From Fibrobacter sp. UWB16 (GTDB taxonomy: Bacteria > Fibrobacterota > Fibrobacteria > Fibrobacterales > Fibrobacteraceae): DNA of 64,000 nt. Positions 32,066 through 39,375 of the stretch are shown one piece after another. The translations under genes were made by a program, and so were the position numbers. The notes under the pieces were generated by a model. It was given only the letters and a program-made list of their open reading frames with translations, was not told the origin of the DNA and made no database searches. The stretch is from the NCBI RefSeq assembly GCF_900215325.1, contig NZ_OCMS01000005.1, positions 1 through 64,000 on the forward strand, given 5' to 3'. How positions within the stretch are numbered: position 1 is the first letter of the stretch; each line of letters opens with the position of its first letter.

Positions 32066-33052
32066 CTACTTCGCTTTATAGCTGACAAAGCGGACATTGT
32101 TGCAAAAATCTTTGTGGATTCCCGTGAATTCCAACCACGGATATTTTTCGGCTTCGGCCTTGAGCATTTCACCTTGTTCAGAACCGATTTCAAGCAAAAT
32201 AGATGATCCCGGCTTGAGTTTGCCTTCGGTCTGCTGCAAAAGCTTGCGGACAAGGTCAAGACCGTCTGCACCGCCGAACAAGGCTAGTGCGGGGTCGTAC
32301 TTTGCAACTTCGGGCTGGAGCTTGTCTTTTTCGCTGTCCGGAATGTAGGGGAGGTTTGCGATAAGGCAGTCGATTTTGGGTAAGGTCGCTGAGTCTGCCG
32401 AAGCGCCGACGACTTTTGCGATAACGTCAGCGGTGACGGCGTTCAGCAAGTCGCCCTGTGCGAAGGTCAATGTGCTTGCTGCATTTGCGGAACTTGCCGA
32501 AGCGGTGGAATCGGTCGAAGATGCGGCGCTTTCCGCGTCGGGATTACCTGCGAGGTCGTTCGCTTCAGCATTTGTACGAGCGAGGGCGAGAGCGTCTTCG
32601 GAAACGTCTGTTGCCAAAACCTTCGCGCCTGCAATTTCTTTCGCACAAGCGATCGAAATGGCGCCCGTGCCAGTGCCGATTTCTACGATGAACGGCTTTT
32701 CAACGCCCTTGAGACAGTCGGCTGCCATGTCCACGAGCGATTCCGTTTCCGGGCGCGGAATAAGTGCACGGCGGTCGCACTTGATAATGAAACCGCGGAA
32801 GCTTGTGTCGCCGATGATGTGCTGCAGCGGCTCACGCGTTGCACGGCGTGCAACCATCGTGCGAAGCACGTCCAGCTCCGCTGGCGTGAGCGGCTTCTCG
32901 AAGTTCAGGTACAAGTCCATACGGTTCTTCATCTTGAGACCGTAGCTGATGATGTACTCGGCATCGAGACGTGCATCAGGAATGCCCTTCTTTTCAAAGA
33001 AGACCTTGGTACGGTTCAAAATTTCAAGAACTGTCATCTGCGGCTGTGGCAT
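32066..33052 (-). CDS. prmC: Peptide chain release factor N5-glutamine methyltransferase
   Basis: The 328-residue protein methylates the Gln of the GGQ motif in release factors. The N-terminal helical domain carries IPRPETE (98-104); the Rossmann core has EIGTGTGAIS (124-133). The catalytic NPPY loop reads NLPY at 233-236, a visible departure from the family rule. An Ala/Ser/Thr insertion at about 168-194 breaks the core after the third strand and includes a stretch (ASASSAN) resembling one in the deaD linker, so it may come from a repeat insertion. The gene follows prfA, its substrate's gene, on the same strand with a family A palindrome (33076-33110) in the gap. Confidence 0.9.
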   Translation of the reverse strand: MPQPQMTVLEILNRTKVFFEKKGIPDARLDAEYIISYGLKMKNRMDLYLNFEKPLTPAELDVLRTMVARRATREPLQHIIGDTSFRGFIIKCDRRALIPRPETESLVDMAADCLKGVEKPFIVEIGTGTGAISIACAKEIAGAKVLATDVSEDALALARTNAEANDLAGNPDAESAASSTDSTASASSANAASTLTFAQGDLLNAVTADVIAKVVGASADSATLPKIDCLIANLPYIPDSEKDKLQPEVAKYDPALALFGGADGLDLVRKLLQQTEGKLKPGSSILLEIGSEQGEMLKAEAEKYPWLEFTGIHKDFCNNVRFVSYKAK

Positions 33053-33075
33053 TGGACTTACCTCATGGATGGGAT

Positions 33076-33110
33076 CTTGTCATTCCCGCCACCGAGCGGG
33101 AATCTCCCTT
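33076..33110. repeat. Dispersed palindromic repeat, family A
   Basis: TGTCATTCCCGC-CACC-GAGCGGGAATCTCCC between prfA and prmC. Confidence 0.75.
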
Positions 33111-33112
33111 AC

Positions 33113-34180
33113 TTAAGCGTTGAACTTTCCGAGCTTTTCCTGGGCGTTTGCCATCTGGAGACCGTTGATGATTTCATCGAGATCGCCTGTGACAACCTTG
33201 TCCAAGTTGTAAACGGTGAGGCCAATGCGGTGGTCCGTCACGCGGTTCTGCGGATAGTTGTAAGTACGGATCTTGGCAGAACGGTCGCCAGTACCCACGA
33301 GGGCCTTGCGGTTTGCCGCTTCTTCCTTTTCCTTCTTCGCGATGACGGCGTCAAGAATCTTGGAACGCAACATTTCCATAGCGTGGAGTCTGTTCTGCAA
33401 CTGGCTACGTTCGGTCTGGCAGCTCACCACCACACCCGTCGGGATATGAGTCAAACGCACTGCGGAGTCCGTCTTGTTGATGTACTGACCGCCAGCGCCC
33501 GAAGAACGGTAGGTATCCATGTGGATGTCCGCTTCGCGGATTTCCACGTCGACTTCTTCTGCTTCAGGGAGGATTGCGACTGTAGCTGCAGACGTATGCA
33601 CGCGGCCCTGCGTTTCCGTTTCCGGCACGCGTTGCACGCGGTGAACGCCACTTTCGAACTTGAGCGTCCCATAGACGCTGTCGCCTTCGATGAACACGCG
33701 GATTTCCTTGTAGCCACCCACCGTGCCTTCGCTCAAGTCCTGGATAGTCATCTTCCAGCCCATCTTGTCGCAATAGCCGCGATACATGCGGAACAGGTCG
33801 CCTGCGAAAAGTGCTGATTCGTCACCACCCGTACCGCCGCGAATTTCGAGCGTTGCGTTACGGTAGTCCCACGGATCCTTCGGCACCATCAAAATCTGGA
33901 GTTCGTCCGTCACTTCGGGGAGCTTCTTTTCGATCTCCGAAATTTCGGCCTTGGCCATCGCGACCATTTCCGGGTCGGAATCGCCGAGTGCGGCCTTGTA
34001 TTCATCAAGGTCGTCCATCATCTGCAGGTATTCCTTGGCCTTCAAAACAGCCTTTTCGATACCCTTGTACTGCTTGTGAATCTTGTTGTAACGAGCCTGG
34101 TCACCGAGAACATCCGGATTGCCGAGTTCCGATTCCAGTTCTTCGTACTTTTCAATGAGTTTTTTAGCTTTATCTTTCAT
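33113..34180 (-). CDS. prfA: Peptide chain release factor 1
   Basis: The 355-residue protein recognises UAA and UAG stop codons. Seen in order: a helical N-terminal domain, GGTGGDESALFAGDLFRMY, the RF1-type RVHTSAATVAILPE segment (RF2 has a different sequence here), and YRSSGAGGQYIN with the universal GGQ that triggers peptide release. ATG 34180 is preferred; an upstream in-frame TTG at 34189 adds three residues. No strong ribosome site is visible. It is paired with prmC, which methylates this GGQ glutamine. Confidence 0.95.
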   Translation of the reverse strand: MKDKAKKLIEKYEELESELGNPDVLGDQARYNKIHKQYKGIEKAVLKAKEYLQMMDDLDEYKAALGDSDPEMVAMAKAEISEIEKKLPEVTDELQILMVPKDPWDYRNATLEIRGGTGGDESALFAGDLFRMYRGYCDKMGWKMTIQDLSEGTVGGYKEIRVFIEGDSVYGTLKFESGVHRVQRVPETETQGRVHTSAATVAILPEAEEVDVEIREADIHMDTYRSSGAGGQYINKTDSAVRLTHIPTGVVVSCQTERSQLQNRLHAMEMLRSKILDAVIAKKEKEEAANRKALVGTGDRSAKIRTYNYPQNRVTDHRIGLTVYNLDKVVTGDLDEIINGLQMANAQEKLGKFNA

Positions 34181-34486
34181 CGTGCCCAAAGATAGAAAAT
34201 TGGAAACGCTGCGGCAAAAGTGTGCGAGGCGAGAGTAGTGAGAAAGCTCAAAAATTTATTTTCGCTTTTTTTGTGCGGTGTCGCCAACGGTTTGCGGGGC
34301 AATCAACCTTTGGTGTTAACCATTGATTGCAAAATGAAAGGCGTGCAGCGCGGCCCCTTGTTTTTGAAAAATAAACATCTTATATTATAGAAACCTCCTT
34401 AGTAGTGTGTTGCCGAGTTTCTCCTGTCTAGTGATACTCCATAGTTATTATATCGTTGCTTATATGAAAAAATAAAGGACATAGCT

Positions 34487-34705
34487 ATGGCTAGACCGAT
34501 TCGTGAAACTCCGATTCTCTTTGGCGAAGATGCTCGCCGCTTTTTAGAGGCGATGCAGAACGTGAGACCGGAACCTCCTGAAGTTCGAGCCCGCATTTTA
34601 CGAGATTACGAATTCATGAAAAAGGCTTACGAGCTGGGTATGGCTGAAAAGCGTGCCCGCGAAGAAGCCAATGGAGGTGTTGACCCGTGGTTCGACAATA
34701 CTTAG
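34487..34705 (+). CDS. Small protein, putative antitoxin of a GNAT pair
   Basis: The 72-residue product begins MARPIRETPILFGEDARRFLEAM and is charged and helical, with an AAAGGACA site before ATG 34487. It overlaps the start of a GNAT-like frame on the same strand, the usual antitoxin-first order of GNAT toxin-antitoxin pairs. I do not see a clear ribbon-helix-helix or helix-turn-helix. Assignment as antitoxin rests on the order and overlap and on my memory of similar small proteins beside GNAT genes. Confidence 0.5.
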   Translation: MARPIRETPILFGEDARRFLEAMQNVRPEPPEVRARILRDYEFMKKAYELGMAEKRAREEANGGVDPWFDNT

Positions 34706-34986
34706 AAAAGACAAATGTGAGATTTATTCGATTAAATCCCCAAAGTACGATAAAAAAATTTACTTGTGGGGATCCTGATTTGGATGATTTTATTCGAAAT
34801 CGTGCGTCAGAATTCCAAAAGCATTTTAAGGACAAAATGGAATTCAATCGATTCCGTAAAAAGCAGGGTTTTCCGAATGAAAAGTTGGCTGTGGTGAGGA
34901 ATCCTCAAATCCGGTTGATTCTTGAATCTGTTTATGGTGGCTATTTTAGTAGGACTTCTTTTGGTTTTGGTGATGTCAAGTTCTAA
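34687..34986 (+). pseudogene. Truncated GNAT acetyltransferase remnant
   Basis: The frame opens with FIRLNPQSTIKKFTCGDPDLDDFIRNRA, which matches the N-terminus of GNAT toxins of the TacT type (the F.CGD.DLDDFI.N.A pattern). After about 50 residues the sequence jumps to RFRKKQGFPNEKLAVV without the acetyl-CoA loop (Q/RxxGxG/A), so the central part of the fold is missing. The 99-residue product is far shorter than the usual 160-170. An internal deletion is the simplest reading. Confidence 0.5.
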
Positions 34987-35087
34987 AGATGTGCTTGAGT
35001 GGAACCGAGGTCCTTTTTATTGAACGCGATTCCAGATCCCAGTTGGATTGGGAGTTCCAAAAGATTGGTGAAGTATAAAATAACCGG

Positions 35088-35975
35088 TTACAAGTTCTTT
35101 TTGATGTACTCGTCGTAGTCAATATTGCGACAATTCCAAGTTTCTTTTACCAAGAACGTTAGCTCGATTTTGGGTTTTTCGGAAAGCTCTCCGCAGTATT
35201 CGAACAGGAATCCGACGTGCATGTCAAACGGGCGTGCTTCGTAGGCACAGTTGTCGTGGATTTCTGTGATGGCGATGGTGTCCTTTGAAATCTTGGTAAG
35301 CACGTGTACAGCGGGCGATGTGTCGATAACGTTTAGTACATAGAGCGGGCACCCGTCCTGAGTTCTTGAAACAGCTCCGTTGTTTTCATAGAGCTTGTTG
35401 CCCATGTTCATGGCTGTTCTTAAAAACAGTACGCCTAATCCACTGGCGTTTTCAGCGGTAAGCTTGTGCAGCCCGAGTTCTCTCAGCTTTGCGATGCTTG
35501 GACTTTCAAAACATGTTTCTTGTGATGCGTCGCAACTTTTAAAAGTCACGTTGTAGCCGAGAACGTTATCGTCGTAAGTGACTTCAGTGATACCGTAATA
35601 TTTGAGGTAGCTATCTAGCGTATATGCGGGGACTGTGTCGGGATTGCCGACGACGTCAGGATCATTACCTTTGTTGCCTTCTCCTGCTGTGTTGCTTGAT
35701 GAGTTTGGATCAATGTATATTGGTGTGAAACCCTCATCATAGCGTGATGAAGATGAAACGTCTACCGAAGGCGCTGGACTTGTGTTACTGTTTGACGAAT
35801 CGGGAATTACGCCGTTCGCGGTTTCGCCTTCTGAAGAACTGCTCGATTTCTCTCCATTGGCGATCTGGTTTTGTTCTTCGGCTGTTCCTGCAATTTTATC
35901 TGAACAGGCAAACGAAAAGAAAGCGGCTAATGCCATTGTACTTGCGGTCAAGAATTTGTTGAACAACTTAGTCAT
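35088..35975 (-). CDS. Lipoprotein with Ser-rich linker, TIGR02147-coupled
   Basis: The 295-residue protein has a signal with lipobox SFAC (Cys24), a Ser/Asn/Gly-rich spacer to about 115 (SSSSSEGE, DVSSSSR), and a globular domain with six cysteines that I do not recognise. Its ATG overlaps the stop of the upstream TIGR02147 gene by eight bases, so the two are translationally coupled. The Ser linker is typical of Fibrobacter lipoproteins that project from the outer membrane. AAGGAG lies about eight bases before the start, inside the regulator gene. Confidence 0.75.
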   Translation of the reverse strand: MTKLFNKFLTASTMALAAFFSFACSDKIAGTAEEQNQIANGEKSSSSSEGETANGVIPDSSNSNTSPAPSVDVSSSSRYDEGFTPIYIDPNSSSNTAGEGNKGNDPDVVGNPDTVPAYTLDSYLKYYGITEVTYDDNVLGYNVTFKSCDASQETCFESPSIAKLRELGLHKLTAENASGLGVLFLRTAMNMGNKLYENNGAVSRTQDGCPLYVLNVIDTSPAVHVLTKISKDTIAITEIHDNCAYEARPFDMHVGFLFEYCGELSEKPKIELTFLVKETWNCRNIDYDEYIKKNL

Positions 35976-36798
35976 TACCTTTCTCCTTCGCCTTTTTTGT
36001 GAGAGGGAATAACTGTAAATTTAGTCTATAAACTTGATCGATGTTTTTGTCGCCTGCGGCAATGCTCACGATTTTACGGCGACATTCGTCGAGTTCTTTG
36101 ACGATTTGTTCGTAAGAGTCCTTGGATATGCCCATGGTGACACCGGAAAAGTTGCGTTCGGTGCGGGCTAGGTCTAGTGAATTTGCTGCAATTTTGGCCA
36201 TTTCGCGGTGCATGTCGCGGATGGCGAGCTTGGTTGCTTCGGGGGAACCCTTGATGGATGTCTCGGTCTGGGAGTATGTGTTTTCTCCCTCTTTTTTGAG
36301 GAACCCGGCTTTGACCAAAAAATCGAGGGACTGCTTGATGTCGGCGGCGGAAACGTCCGTGTAGCACATCTTGGCAAGTTCGCCTGGAGTGGCTCCCGGC
36401 ATGAGTGGGGCGAGTTCTCGTAAAACCGGATTTCGCCAGCTTTCATAAAATTCAAAAAGATCGCCTTCGACGACTCTGACTTTGTGGACTCTAGCGATTT
36501 CGAGCATCTCTTCGTAGGCGGCCTTCTTTTTCACTTCGTCTGTTTCTTGGCCGAAGTTGACCATCGCCCTGAAGTAGTCCATCTCGAATCCGACAAGTCC
36601 CATGGCTTGCCCGGTGCGTTCGACACCGATACGGCTCAAATTGCTTTTCCCGTCACAGACGACCTTCATGTACGAAGATGAGGTAAAGCCTGCGGCCTTG
36701 GAAAATTCTCGCCACGAGAAAACATGGCGGAGCTTGCGCTCTTCGTAAAAGTCGCGCATGTACTGTCGGAAGTCGGAGTATTCGATAATCGCTTTCAT
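35968..36798 (-). CDS. TIGR02147/DUF4423 family protein, copy 1
   Basis: The 276-residue protein belongs to a family expanded in Fibrobacter. Residues 1-60 contain a helix-turn-helix-like stretch (FSWREFSKAAGFTSSSYMKVV). The rest is helical, with NPVLRELAPLMPG, a winged-helix-like KQSLDFLVKAGFLKK, and the closing YRLNLQLFPLTKKAK. A DNA-binding regulator is the likely role. The promoter TTGCTT-17-TATATT sits so close that the transcript would begin at or just before the start codon. Start 36798 is chosen to match the MK.IIEY start of the second copy at 53403. The stop overlaps the lipoprotein start by eight bases. Confidence 0.8.
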   Translation of the reverse strand: MKAIIEYSDFRQYMRDFYEERKLRHVFSWREFSKAAGFTSSSYMKVVCDGKSNLSRIGVERTGQAMGLVGFEMDYFRAMVNFGQETDEVKKKAAYEEMLEIARVHKVRVVEGDLFEFYESWRNPVLRELAPLMPGATPGELAKMCYTDVSAADIKQSLDFLVKAGFLKKEGENTYSQTETSIKGSPEATKLAIRDMHREMAKIAANSLDLARTERNFSGVTMGISKDSYEQIVKELDECRRKIVSIAAGDKNIDQVYRLNLQLFPLTKKAKEKGND

Positions 36799-36806
36799 CA
36801 CTCCTA

Positions 36807-36835
36807 AATATAAATTGAAATTTACCGAAAAGCAA
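36807..36835 (-). promoter_or_regulatory. Promoter of TIGR02147 copy 1, probably leaderless
   Basis: On the minus strand TTGCTT (36835-36830), 17-base spacer, TATATT (36812-36807), then eight bases to ATG 36798. The expected transcription start falls at the start codon. Confidence 0.7.
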
Positions 36836-37021
36836 TATTTCTATGAAACGGATTATTGTAAAATTAATCAAAAATGGAGGTTTTTAACTGAATTTTATTT
36901 TTTAGTATTGTGTATGCAACGTTTGCCGCGAACAGAAATGTGCGATGGTGCCTACTATTGTTTTTGAGAATAAACAGGGATTTTTGTCCTAATGTAATAG
37001 AAATAGAGTATTTTGGTAGGT

Positions 37022-38155
37022 ATGAGCGTTTTTGGATTTTATGTCGAAGTCAATGCTGGGTGCATTCTGATACTGATGCTCCTTTTGTACAGTATCAAGA
37101 GACTCCCGACGCCTCAGATTAAGTATGAGCTTTTCCAGAAACTGGTGCTTTGGCATATTGTCTATTTCTTAAGTGATTCCGCTTGGGCTCTTGTGAACGA
37201 TGCTGCTTTACCGAAAAATACGTTTACCGTTTTGGCTGTGAATTATTTCAATGCCATTATTATGCCGATCGTTGCGTACAACTGTTTTATGTTTGCTGAA
37301 ATCAGTACACGCCCGGAAATGACTCGTAAGCAGATTGAAACGCTTCAATTTAAATTACGCATCCCGATTGTTGTGCAAATAGTGGTGTTGCTTATATCAT
37401 TTGCTATCGCCCCCGGCTTTTGGCTTGATGATCAGTTGGAACCTGTTGACTTTTTTTATTTCATTTTGTCCTTCTTGCCGTTGATTTATTGGGTGGCGGG
37501 GACAGTCCGCGGTTTGCTCCGCACGCGGACGATGCTAAATAGGGCTAATCTTGGAACGTATCTGATTGTGGCTAGCTATACGCCGGGCGTGTTGGTGGCG
37601 GGGGGCGCACAGATTCTCTTTGCCTTGACGACGCCGATTTTCTGCTTCTGGTGTACCGCTATTATTTTGTTTGCGTATCTGCACATGCAAAACCAGTTGA
37701 TTTCGACAGATTCGCTGACAATGCTCAATAACCGCAATCGTCTGCATGACTATTTGCACCAGCCGCGCGAAGAGAAAAACTCTTTTGTGATTATGGTGGA
37801 CGTAGACCACTTTAAGCAAATTAATGATACTTATGGACATGCCGAAGGTGACCGTGCGCTCGTTATTGTTTCGCAGGCGCTCAAGAAGGCTTGTGAACGC
37901 TTGGGGTCTTCGATGTTCCTCTGCCGTTATGGTGGCGACGAATTCTTGATGATTGCGCAGACTGAAGTCCCGGACGAAGTGATTAAGGAAGTCCGTGGGT
38001 GTTTGCAAGAAGAAGTTGCGAAGCAGGGCGTGTCGCGCTCTTATAAGATTGAAGCGAGTATGGGCTTTGCCCGTTGGGATGGAAATCCCGAAAGCTTCAA
38101 GGAAAGCATGATCAACGCCGACAAGAGAATGTACGAAGAAAAACGCTTGGCGTAG
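37022..38155 (+). CDS. Membrane-bound diguanylate cyclase (GGDEF)
   Basis: The 377-residue protein has about six N-terminal membrane helices (residues 1-215) and a cytoplasmic GGDEF domain: D.LT.L.NR at the start, VDVDHFKQINDTYGHAEGD, and the intact active site RYGGDEF. It should make c-di-GMP from two GTP in response to a membrane-sensed signal. No EAL domain is present. No clear RxxD inhibitory site lies five residues before GGDEF. ATG 37022 is used; an in-frame TTG nine bases earlier is the alternative. It converges with an MFS gene at a 2-base gap. Confidence 0.88.
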   Translation: MSVFGFYVEVNAGCILILMLLLYSIKRLPTPQIKYELFQKLVLWHIVYFLSDSAWALVNDAALPKNTFTVLAVNYFNAIIMPIVAYNCFMFAEISTRPEMTRKQIETLQFKLRIPIVVQIVVLLISFAIAPGFWLDDQLEPVDFFYFILSFLPLIYWVAGTVRGLLRTRTMLNRANLGTYLIVASYTPGVLVAGGAQILFALTTPIFCFWCTAIILFAYLHMQNQLISTDSLTMLNNRNRLHDYLHQPREEKNSFVIMVDVDHFKQINDTYGHAEGDRALVIVSQALKKACERLGSSMFLCRYGGDEFLMIAQTEVPDEVIKEVRGCLQEEVAKQGVSRSYKIEASMGFARWDGNPESFKESMINADKRMYEEKRLA

Positions 38156-38157
38156 CT

Positions 38158-39348
38158 TTACCCCTCAAGCTTGTTTTTCTGATAATGCTTTGATGTGTAG
38201 GCGAGGAACATGACGTCGGCGATGGCGAGTGCGACGCCGCAGACGAAGAACACTTGCTGGTGCATCCCGAAGTGGTTTGCCATGGCGCCGCCCACGAGAA
38301 TACCTGTTCCAATGCCGATGTCCCATCCCGAGAGGTAGGTGCTGTTTGCCGTGCCACGCTGGTCGTGGCGGGCGAGGTTCACGCACATAGTCTGGTAGCC
38401 GGGGAAAATAAGTCCGAGGCTTGTTCCGATAAGGAATGCGGACAAGAAAAACGTAATGGGCCCGTGGCTAAAGGCGAGGATGAAGTAGGCGACGACGATT
38501 AGCGTCATGCCGGTACCCACAAGATGAATCAGGTAACCGCGGTCAATTAGGCGGCCTGTCATGATGCGGTTCAAGATTAGGCCCGAAGCGATAAGTGCGT
38601 AAAACCAGCCCGTGCCGCCGATACCAAGTTCATTAGCGTAAATGGCGATGTAGTTCGTGACCGGGCCGTACGCAAATCCGACGAAGATGAAGTTTGCAAA
38701 TTGCGGAACGGCGCGCGTGAGGAAAAATCGGTCAAGCGAAAGCGGGGCGCAGACTTTCTTTTCGCGGGGTTTCACCTTGAGCGTCTGCACAAGCACAAGT
38801 CCAATCACGCAAAGGATTGTAGAAATGGCAAAAACGATCCCGTCGCCGAATGCTTCGTAAAGAAACATTCCGGTCATGGGACCGGTGGCGAAGGCTAAGT
38901 TCACGCTAATCCCGAAATACCCGATGCCTTCGCCTCGGCGACTTGCGGGCAGTGCATCAATAGCCACCGTATTACTTGCGGTACTCGAAATGCCAAAGAA
39001 CAGCCCGTGTGCAAAACGCACGACCGCTAGAATCGGCAACAGCCCGACTGTCTTGTAGCCTAAAAAGCAGAGTGTAAATGCGAAAAATGTCCAAAAGTAT
39101 AGCGGCTTTCGGCTGAACGTATCGACGAGGAACCCCGCAAAAGGCCTGCAGGCAAGCGCTCCAATCGTGTAGAGCGAAATGATGAACCCTGCGGTTGCGT
39201 TGTCTGTCTGGAATTTGTCGATGATGTACAACGGCAAAATCGGCAATAGCTGGTAAAAGCTAAAGAACAGCAAAAAGTTCGCCGCAGCGACGGTAATGAA
39301 CGTGCGGCTCCAAAGTGTATTATCGGGAATGTTGGACTTTGTTTCCAT
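38158..39348 (-). CDS. Major facilitator superfamily transporter
   Basis: The 396-residue membrane protein has twelve hydrophobic segments. It has the MFS loop motif GFLVDTFSRKPLY between helices 2 and 3 and a looser repeat GRLIDRGYLIH after helix 8. The pattern fits drug or sugar efflux permeases of the AraJ/YfcJ type, but the substrate is not readable. ATG 39348 gives METKSN and a normal cytoplasmic N-terminus; 14 more codons upstream would run into the divergent promoter region. Its divergent neighbour is the TIGR02171 lipoprotein, with 27 bases between starts. Confidence 0.85.
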   Translation of the reverse strand: METKSNIPDNTLWSRTFITVAAANFLLFFSFYQLLPILPLYIIDKFQTDNATAGFIISLYTIGALACRPFAGFLVDTFSRKPLYFWTFFAFTLCFLGYKTVGLLPILAVVRFAHGLFFGISSTASNTVAIDALPASRRGEGIGYFGISVNLAFATGPMTGMFLYEAFGDGIVFAISTILCVIGLVLVQTLKVKPREKKVCAPLSLDRFFLTRAVPQFANFIFVGFAYGPVTNYIAIYANELGIGGTGWFYALIASGLILNRIMTGRLIDRGYLIHLVGTGMTLIVVAYFILAFSHGPITFFLSAFLIGTSLGLIFPGYQTMCVNLARHDQRGTANSTYLSGWDIGIGTGILVGGAMANHFGMHQQVFFVCGVALAIADVMFLAYTSKHYQKNKLEG

Positions 39349-39375
39349 GTAAGCAAAAAATAGTATATTGAGGGT

